Of a stretch of DNA of 64,000 bases, positions 56,857-64,000 are shown piece after piece; position 1 is the stretch's first letter; the number at the start of each line of letters is the position of its first letter. The notes under the pieces were generated by a model. It was not told the origin of the DNA, searched no databases, and saw only the letters and a program-made list of their open reading frames with translations. This DNA is from Chelydra serpentina (taxonomy: Eukaryota; Chordata; Testudines; Chelydridae), in assembly GCA_037349315.1 (NCBI GenBank), contig JBAIAC010000014.1, forward strand, positions 28,931,001-28,995,000. Reading direction: 5' to 3'. Position numbers and translations under genes: made by a program.

Positions 56857-57252
56857 GCCCGAGCCCGCAAGCTCAAAAAGTACGCCCCCCCGGCCGACAC
56901 CCTGCGGACAAAGGGCTACAAGGTACACACCAACGCTTTGCTTGTCGGGACCCTGGGTGCCTGGGACCCATGCAACGAACACGTGCTGAGGACCTGTGGG
57001 GTGGGCCGTCACTATGCGCGGCTCATGAGATGCCTAGTGGTCTCGGACACTATCCATTGGTCCCAGGACATTTACACGGAGCACATAACCGGCCACCGCC
57101 AATACCAGACTAGCCTGAATCTTCCCTGCACATTTATATCTGCCCCTGGACATTTCCACTCCTTGCATCCGAAGAAGTGGGTATTCACCCATGAAAGCTT
57201 ATGCTTCAATACCTCTGTTAGTCTATAAGGTGCCACAGGACCCTTTGTCGCT
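56857..57252 (+). mobile_element. 5'-truncated LINE end of R2-like type, 11-bp duplication
   Basis: 396-bp insert flanked by exact TTTATTATGAA at 56846-56856 and 57253-57263. The first part is coding: ARARKLKKYAPPADTLRTKG, YKVHTNALLVGTLGAWDPCN, EHVLRTCGVGRHYARLMRCL, then DTIHWSQDIYTEHITGHRQY. This fits my recollection of the C-terminal end of turtle R2-like (restriction-like-endonuclease) LINE polyproteins. After about 60 bp of UTR comes the tail repeat (57168-57252). The K..KY pair lies in the last part of that endonuclease fold. Family assignment needs a search; the duplication and truncation are direct observations. Confidence 0.75.
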
Positions 57253-57425
57253 TTTATTATGAAAGTTGAACTTACAAACGTAGAATTACGTACAAAAAAT
57301 ATCTGCACGCAAAAATAAAACAATGTTAAACTTTAGTCCACTCAGTCTTACTTCTTGTTCAGCCAAATCGCTCAGACAAACAAGTTTGTTTACATTTGAA
57401 GGAGATAAAGCTGCCTGCTTCTTGT

Positions 57426-57744
57426 TTACAATGTCACCTGAAAATGATAACAGGCACAGTATTTGCATGTCACTGTTGTAGCCAACGTTGCAATATATTT
57501 ACATGCCAGATGCGCTAAAGATTCATATGTCCCTTCATGCTTCAACCACCTTTCCAGAGGACATGCATCGATGCTGATGATGGGTTCTGCTCGATAATGA
57601 TCCAAAGCCATGCGGACCGACGCCTATTTCATCATCTGAGACAGATGCCACCAGGAGAAGGTTGATTTTCTCTTTTGGTGGTTCAGTTCTGTAGTTTCTG
57701 CATTGGAGTGTTGCTCTTTTAAGACTTCTGAAAGCATTCTCCAC
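57426..57744 (-). pseudogene. hAT transposase C-terminal fragment (third copy)
   Basis: Minus-strand remnant in two overlapping frames. The upstream piece has MENAFRSLKRATLQC, EPPKEKINLLLVASVSDDE. The downstream piece has CPLERWLKHEGTYESLAHLA and CKYIATLATTVTCKYC, the hAT dimerisation motif with PATTVPCERLFS changed to LATTVTCKYC. The frameshift and substitutions mean it is dead. Confidence 0.78.
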
Positions 57745-57815
57745 ACCTCGTCCTTGAAAGGCACTTCAGATTCTTAAACCTTGGGTCGAGTGCTGTAGGA
57801 GTAAGCAGCTATCTT

Positions 57816-57906
57816 TAAAAACAAACAAGAAGTCCGGTGGCACCTTAAAGACTAACAGATTTATTTGGGCATAAGCTTCCGTGGGTAAAAAACCCCACTT
57901 CTTCAG
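57816..57906 (-). mobile_element. Tail-repeat fragment (minus)
   Basis: GTCCGGTGGCACCTTAAAGA, CTAACAGATTTATTTGGGCA, TAAGCTTCCGTGGGTAAAAA then CCCCACTTCTTC: the reverse of the repeat at the 3' end of the R2-like insert. It directly follows the truncated hAT. Confidence 0.8.
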
Positions 57907-58074
57907 TTTTAGCCGTGGAACAGATACTGCTGTCCTATAATAAAGAGAATGGCCTGATCGGTAGACACAGCATGCATCTGTGCAAATATTCCAGGAAGAA
58001 TTGAAAATTTGAACTTAAATGTATTTAGTTTGCAGCAATTCAATAATAATTTCTCATCTCTGTCATAAAGCTTT
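57907..58074. other. Unassigned sequence
   Basis: Short AT-rich stretch with nothing recognisable. Confidence 0.4.
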
Positions 58075-58230
58075 TCATCTGCCGCTTCCAAAGTGCTTTA
58101 CAAAGGTGCAGATGCTTAAATATCTTCATTTTACAAAGGGGGAGACTGAGGCACTGGCTGCTCAGGTGACCTGCCCTATGTCTCACAGCAAGTCAGTAGC
58201 AGTCAGGACTAGAATTCCCTTGCACCCTGA
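58075..58230 (-). mobile_element. MIR core fragment
   Basis: Plus-strand text CATTTTACAAAGGGGGAGAC, TGAGGCACTG, CAGGTGACCTGCCCTATGTC, TCACAGCAAGTCAGTAGCAG and GGACTAGAATTCCC is the reverse complement of the MIR core. Part of the head (B box side) is included; the tail is missing. Confidence 0.72.
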
Positions 58231-59149
58231 AAGCATATATACAGGAATGGATTTTACCCACCACTCAAGTGAATTTCAAAATGCAGTAGAGATTTAAAAT
58301 ATGTATGTACATTAAATGTGTTTGGGAACAATATTCCTCTCTCCTTTTAATTATTTCTAGATGCCATGTAATTATTGATTCTGATAATAAAATGGAAATT
58401 ACAGAATTCAATGGATGAGATCACATCTGTGTGAAAGTTATGGCTGACTGCTATTTTTCTATCCTTGTTTTTCTTTCAGCCTCCAAGGCACCTTTCTTTA
58501 ACAAACCATTACGTTTCACAGTATGTTGGAAGGTTTTGGCATCCATTTGCTTATCATTATAAAACAGATTGTATCTATTTCAATCTACAGATAAGGCAAA
58601 CTGCATCTGAAACTATTTTCATTCATTACCTATCATATAATAGCAAAATTACACCTATTGGAGGAAGGAATAATTCAAAAGGCAATTCTGGGAAATACTA
58701 CTGAGGAGTCATGTTTCAGTTCCTATTCCTCCAATTTCCTTACACTGACAACTTTAAAATTTGAAACAATAGAACATGCCTTTACCGTGAATAGACAGCA
58801 TCCATATTGCCAAATAACAAGACAACATTGTGTGATTTAGTGAACACGAGGAACATAACAAACATTGAAGAACTTTGTGAAGTAAGACCTACTAAATTTT
58901 ACAGCAACCTTCCATCATGGTGTTTATTGTTGTGCACCTTTAATCTGAATGTCTAATTAACTAAGAAACTTCTGGTTCTGAGTATTGCTACCAAGCCTGA
59001 TCAATTATACAGAGCCAGAGTAAAAAGGCTATGTTTACATGGTATTACAAGCTAATAGCACAGAGCTGGGGGATGGAGTGGGGGGAGGAAGAATCCTCTG
59101 TCCCAGTTCAGAACTCTGATCAAATCATGTTAGGAATTGTCCTTTGAAT
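58231..59149. other. Unassigned non-coding sequence
   Basis: AT-rich, no gene or repeat recognised. Frames at 58465-58704 and 58658-58840 are unsupported. Confidence 0.4.
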
Positions 59150-60000
59150 TTTTTTCTGGAAAATGTGGCTTCCACAAAATCAAACCTTTCCATAGGAAAA
59201 TGTTAGTTGAACTGAATTTTTGTTTTTAGGGAAATTCTACATGAAATTTCTTGTTTTGGGTGGACCGAAATTAAAACACTTTGATCTGTTACAAATGTTT
59301 CATTTTACCTTGGATCAGCACTAATGTCATCTTGTGATGTTCAAAAAATTGTGTCAGGCACCAACAAAATCATTTAAAAAATAAGAAATTATGTGATGTT
59401 TAATTTGCCTTCTGGTTTTTTAACTCTTTAATATGAACTCAGTCTAGTTTTTCAGTCTTTTATCTGGAATCTTTAGAGGTAGAAACTTATTTTAAAAGAG
59501 TAAAAATTGTGATTCTCACTTCATCACAGGATTCCAGGAGCTAGGCTTTAAGGAAAATGCCAAATATCACAAGACTCATGATAATATTTGTAACAGTTGG
59601 TAATACTGGGTCAATTAGATATTTCTTGATGTCTGTCCGAGCTCCTGTAGTGCCTCATGGGAGTTGCAGTATATGTGCCTCATATCCCATTCTCTCCTAT
59701 GGAATGGGCTCTCAGATTGGACTTCATCTCCCATAATGCATCACAGTCTCCTCTCTCTGGCTGAGACACCAAAGTGCATCATGGAAGTCCCATGGCTGCA
59801 GTGCATTATGAGAGATGTAGTCCAGCCAGGGAGACCAAATAATATGCAGTATAGGAGAATGGAAACATGGGGAAATCTGAACTACAACTTCCATGAATCA
59901 CCTTGGCTGCTCAGGCAGATGTAATTTAATGTCAAATTGACCCAAAATGAAATATTTCTGAACTGAACATTTTCAGAATTTTCTGCCACATGAAGAATTT
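59150..60000. mobile_element. MITE-like repeat with ZNF143/THAP11-type motifs (copy 2)
   Basis: AT-rich flanks (AAATGTGGC, CATAGGAAAATG, GGGAAATTCTACATGAAATT) surround a motif-rich core at 59640-59900. Motif-like sites: CATGGGAGTTGCAGT (59656-59670, reversed), ACTTCATCTCCCATAATGCA (59721-59740), TGCATTATGAGAGATGTAGT (59802-59821, reversed) and ACTACAACTTCCATGAATCA (59881-59900). Each is one mismatch from ACTAYRnnnCCCR. The core matches the copy at 22620-22830. Terminal repeats are not resolved. Confidence 0.6.
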
Positions 60001-60018
60001 TGTCCTAATGTTAGCAAA

Positions 60019-60175
60019 AACAACGAGGAGTCCTTGTGGCACCTTAGAGACTAACAAATTTATGTGGACATAAGCTTTCGTGGGCTAAAACCCATTTCAT
60101 CCGATGCATGGAGTGAAAAATACAGTAAGCAGTATATATATTACAGCATGTGAAAAGATGGGAGTTGCCTTATCA
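60019..60175 (-). mobile_element. Tail-repeat fragment with longer upstream part
   Basis: CGAGGAGTCCTTGTGGCACC, TTAGAGACTAACAAATTTAT, GACATAAGCTTTCGTGGGCT and CATTTCATCCGATGCATGGA, then a segment not found in the other copies (AAAAATACAGTAAGCAGTAT, CATGTGAAAAGATGGGAGTT). Turtle Penelope-like elements are remembered as ending in such text, but I cannot confirm this here. Confidence 0.68.
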
Positions 60176-61925
60176 AGTGGGGAGACTTGAAATAGCAGGA
60201 TTTTCTGCAGTATGGAAATTCCCATTTTTGATCAGCTCTACTGAGAATGTACAGCTATCTGGCCTGCTGTTGTGTCATGGGATGAGAATTATGGTCCTCT
60301 CATTGGTTCCCATATCCGTTTTTAGTAATGTGGATTCATTCTGGGCACAGACCCACGGCCTCAGCTCCTAACATACGTATATCCTCTTCCCAATGCCTTG
60401 CAGAGAGGCAGTAAAAAGTTATATCTATTGTCTGCATTGGGATGCAGAGTCACATTGCGTGTATTCTCCATGTGCCTCTCCATCAATGCAGCAGAAACAC
60501 AACATTACTACTGCTTTTCAGCCTCAGACTCATTAACTAGCTCCTCACTACGCTCAATATCTATACAGCAGGATTCCGTTATTTTCCTCCATTTTATTCA
60601 TCATGAGCGGAATAGATCATGATTCATTTGTCATTCTCCATTAATCTGATTTTTAAAGTACAATTCTACTCTGGAAAGTGACTTTGTAAAAAGTTGGGGT
60701 TTCATAAACATTGTCTCACTGATTTCTATATCAGATTTGCTCAGGGTGTGAGTCAAAAGAAAGAAGATGCTTTTTCTAACTGGCAGCCCCACAGATTTAC
60801 ACTGGATTCTGTAGGTTCTTTACATCCTGCAATAGAAGTTTTTCCCTCATTTACATCTGTGTATCCCCATTGTCTTCAGTCTGTTCTCAGGGAAACCTTT
60901 AAAAACCCATTTACCTCACAGAGATTACCATATTAGCAGCTCCATCCAGTTTCAACTAATGAAACTCCAGCACAAGCATCTCCCTCTCATCATTCCTGTG
61001 GCAAGATCACATGGGGAGAGAGGTATAAGTTCCAAGGTATCTGAAACTCTCTCGACACCCTAAACTCCCTTAGGCTAGTTAGGGACATGCACAGTAGTCA
61101 GGAGAGACCAGCCCATCACAAGAACTAAAGGGGACACATGCTACTGACTACTTACAATCTTCAAAGGAGTCCTATGTTACAATTTTGACAGTCCATCTCT
61201 GGTCCTAATGACTCATTCAGTGATCATTTTAACAACTTGGCCTTCAGAATATAGATCTTTCTTATATCATAGTACAGCAGAATTGTTATTTTCCTATTTT
61301 TTCTTTGAACATATAAAGTGTTGTGGCTCTAATACTATCAATACCTTCTCTTTTAAAGTCTGTTTCTGGCACTTCCTGATATAAGGCTTTCAAAATGTTT
61401 AATCCCAACATTTTTTATTTGCATGTTAGACACACTTTTTACTATAGCAACACCCACCTCTGTGCAAAATCCACAAAATAGACTGATAAGCAACACTGAA
61501 TAGTGAAGAAAAGTGATTGTACTGTATTAGCATTAACTTAACAAAAAACTTAAGAACGTTATCAGAAGGAGACATATGGAATTTGATTAGATATTTTTGT
61601 CAGACTGAAAACCAGCGGGTGAATATGAATAAGATAGTGAAAATAAAAGCATGGAACAGGCCCTAAGTAAACAGAAATTTGGTAAACGAATATTTTTGCA
61701 ATCTATCTGTTTTATTTATTTATAATTCAAGTAAGTAGTGAAATGATTGTGGAGCAGCATTAAAGTGTTGGTACAACATGGGTTCCTAATCTCCACCCCC
61801 CTTAAAATCCATGGCCCACTTTGAATACATTATGGACAAGAAGAACAAGATTACAGTGCAATGAAAATGTATTATAAAAATTGTCTGTCTCTCTCTATGT
61901 TACTCTACTGATTTCTTTATATTGT
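60176..61925. other. Unassigned non-coding sequence
   Basis: No supported gene or repeat. Frames of 73-80 residues at 60150-60936 have no recognisable domain. Confidence 0.4.
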
Positions 61926-61939
61926 ATGTAATTGTCATA

Positions 61940-62852
61940 CAATCATTCTTCAGAAGACCAAAGTTATGGCCCAGGATGCGGAACATCCAAGCACTGCCAT
62001 CAATGACTATGTGCTAGAGGTGGTCAGTCAGTTCACCTACCTCGGATCTACCATCATGGACAACCTCTCACTGGACCCTGAGATCAACCGTAGAATCGGC
62101 AAGGCCTTCACAATTTTGGCCAATTTGTCACAGAGTGTGGATCAACAGCATGCTGACCATCAACACAAAGGTTGCTGTGTACAGCGCATGTGTGCTAAAC
62201 ACTCTTCTCTATGCCAGCGAAACTTGGACCCCCTACGCTTCTCAAGAAAAGAGACCGAATCCCTTCCACATGCGCTGCCTCCGTTGCATACTCAGGATCA
62301 CTTGGAGTGATCGAATAACAAATAACGAGGTGCTGGAACGTGCCAAGATCTCCAGCATGTTCACTCTCCTCCGTCAACACCGCCTCAGATGGCTTGGCCA
62401 TCTAAGTCACTTAGAAAATGGACGGCTCCCCAAAGACCTGTTGTATGCCGAACTTGCCTCCGGAAATAGAGCTACAGGATGGCCCCACCTTCGCTTCAAG
62501 GATGTCTGTAAGAGAGACCTGAAGACTGCTCAAATCGACATCAACAGCTGGGAAGAGCTCGCCCAGGACAGATGCAGATGGAGACACGCTCTGACTACTG
62601 GATTGAAAACTGGTGAAGACAAGCTGTGGCAGCTTGCCGAGGAAAAGCGGGCTCAACGAAAAAGGAAGCAGCGGCTCCAACCCACAGCTGACACCGCCTT
62701 CAAATGCAGCAAATGCAGTTGAGACTGTCACTCTCGTGTGGGGCTCTACAGCCACAACAGACGCTGCACCACCATCAACTAAACATTCCCCATGGGCGCA
62801 TATCCATCGTCTCTCGAGACTAACGGACGCCAACAACAACAACAACAACAAC
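61940..62852 (+). mobile_element. RTE-like LINE, 5'-truncated, 14-bp duplication
   Basis: 913-bp insert flanked by exact ATGTAATTGTCATA at 61926-61939 and 62853-62866. It holds the C-terminal part of a LINE polyprotein, a short UTR (ATCCATCGTCTCTCGAGACT) and an (AAC)n tail ending at 62852. An exact 14-bp duplication, a 5' truncation and a microsatellite tail are the marks of target-primed reverse transcription. The coding is largely intact, so it is one of the youngest insertions here. I assign it to the RTE-like group from remembered similarity; L2-like membership is possible. Confidence 0.85.
61966..62722 (+). pseudogene. C-terminal LINE polyprotein (RTE-like)
   Basis: Region downstream of the RT palm. 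The first frame gives VVSQFTYLGSTIMDN and LDPEINRRIGKAFTILANLS. A one-base shift near 62140 moves to the frame starting MWINSMLTINTKVAVYSACV, then NTLLYASETWTPYAS, FHMRCLRCILRITWSDRI, LLRQHRLRWLGHLSHLENGR, LPKDLLYAELASGNR and FKDVCKRDLK. It ends CSKCS at 62722. In related proteins a C2H2-like finger follows, and its second half (RDCHSRVGLYSHNRRC) is readable just after this stop in another frame. The catalytic RT and endonuclease are absent. Confidence 0.85.
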
Positions 62853-62866
62853 ATGTAATTGTCATA

Positions 62867-64000
62867 ACTGATTTACATCTTCTGGGTTTAGCAATACAAT
62901 AGCTGCTGTGCCCTTGAAGTTCATCTGTGATGTGGTATGTCTTAATTCAGCTTGATATAAAATCTTATTATGCAATTGTTTGATAGAATATTCTTGCTGT
63001 TGGTAATATCAGTTGTTTACAATGGGCTTCCCAAACCCTTTTAACACTCATATTTTCTTATCAGGGCTACAGCTGTTTCTGAGTTCTTGAAACCTCATAC
63101 ATTTCTCCCACTAGTTCATGGAGCTTGTGGGTAGTGCCAGCCATAGTAGAAATATACTCAACCATAACAGAAGAAATATATTGTTTCTCCAACAATAAAC
63201 AAGCACATCTGTAATTATTAATATCCCTCTCTTCCGGTCACCAGACAAAAATATCAAGACATAATGCTGTAATTTCACAGAAAAGAAAGTATTAATTTAA
63301 CTAAAACACACTCTTGAAAACAGAATCTTAGCACAACATGGACCAGGTTAGCAGGATTTTTATATAGAGGACTCAGGGAAACAAATATGTGCTAGCAGAG
63401 TAAACACAGATTTATAAAAAGTATACACAAGTAATACAGCTAAATGCTCATAGTCCACAAGGAATTCTCCCCATACACATTTAAATGGTTTAATAAAGCT
63501 AATAAATGATGCTTTAATGTCTCCTTATGAAGGACAAAAGTCTGAAATGATACATGCATTATATGCATGGAGGGTCAAATCCTATTCACTTACTCATATA
63601 AGTAGACTTCTAAATCAATGGGATTTCTCCTGTGAGCAAACCAAGCAGGATTTGGACCATAGTTTATAGCTATTAGCATAGAATAGAAATAAGGTATAAA
63701 TGTATACCCTATAAAATGTGGGTTGATGTATCTTGTTATTCCCAGGGTTTCTGCAGGTACTTCCTCTATGCTGATGTGAAAAATCTAACACTTTGGTAGC
63801 TAATCCTAAAAGCTGCTGAGCACCCTCAACACCGATAGACATGAGAGTAAGATAGACTCAGCATCTCATAGATAATAAGTATCACCCACAAATCATAACT
63901 ACCCACCTATAAGGCACCCTCACTGAAAATAGATTGGAGCTCAGTTCTCAAGTTTGTAGCCATGATATATAGTGGTCGGTCCTGCAAAAGTTGACCAAAT
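62867..64000. other. Unassigned non-coding sequence
   Basis: AT-rich DNA to the window edge, with no gene or repeat recognised. The frame at 63615-63842 is unsupported. Confidence 0.4.

Larger units (their letters stand above)
56588..57790 (-). mobile_element. hAT family B, third copy, with a LINE insertion
   Basis: Left end TAGGGTTGTCAAGC at about 56588, then AT-rich subterminal DNA resembling 52146-52400, with transposase coding on the minus strand (57426-57744). It is interrupted by a retrotransposon insert at 56857-57252. The right part stops near 57790 (CTTGGGTCGAGTGCTGTAGG) without a terminal repeat. A further tail-repeat copy begins at 57816. Confidence 0.8.

Noticed and set aside
61966..62722. 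Host gene from a long open frame
   Set aside because: The flanking 14-bp duplication, (AAC)n tail and LINE-type motifs show a retrotransposon end.

Overview
This window looks like gene-free nuclear DNA from a reptile, most likely a cryptodiran turtle. It contains a tRNA-derived SINE with the layout of the turtle Cry I (tortoise pol III) family, several generations of CR1 LINEs, MIR/CORE-type SINEs, many hAT and TA-flanked DNA elements, and solo LTRs. I found no convincing host protein-coding exon, tRNA gene or rRNA gene. Nearly all open frames are short and accidental. The ones with recognisable protein similarity belong to transposable elements. Whether the window is intergenic or intronic cannot be decided from the sequence.

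Layout. 0-5 kb: a palindrome-rich TA-flanked MITE (2105-2390) and a minus-strand CR1 (2741-4720) split by a complete hAT element with a perfect 8-bp target duplication. 5-9.8 kb: mostly unassigned, but 7227-7451 is a short insert whose first half is the Alu domain of 7SL RNA. 9.8-16 kb: a minus-strand solo LTR, CR1 and LTR debris, two related foldback MITEs and the Cry I SINE. 16-20.4 kb: two hAT elements with target duplications, inside what may be a badly decayed minus-strand LTR retrotransposon. 22-25 kb: a MITE carrying ZNF143/THAP11-like motifs and a CR1 piece.

25.7-32.8 kb is the most structured part. It holds a long minus-strand LINE of the RNase-H-bearing I group, with gag-like zinc knuckles, an AP endonuclease, reverse transcriptase and RNase H in the expected order. 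It is interrupted by a 175-bp foldback insert and by a 1.85-kb plus-strand CR1. The CR1 carries its own internal inversion and has lost its RT core. 35-47 kb: MIR-type SINEs, MITEs and a plus-strand solo LTR of the same family as the one at 9.8 kb.

40.6-53.4 kb: the two ends of one hAT family lie 12.7 kb apart and are flanked by near-matching 8-mers. This could be one hAT element enclosing about 11.4 kb of other DNA, or two unrelated fragments. 54-58 kb: a CR1 tail, two more pieces of the same hAT family, and, nested in one of them, a 5'-truncated LINE end of the R2-like type with an 11-bp target duplication. 59-64 kb: a second MITE with ZNF143-like motifs, another copy of the tail repeat, and a 913-bp RTE-like LINE end with a perfect 14-bp target duplication and an (AAC)n tail.

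Family names come from remembered family features, not database searches. Boundaries given with target duplications are read directly from the sequence; other boundaries are approximate.
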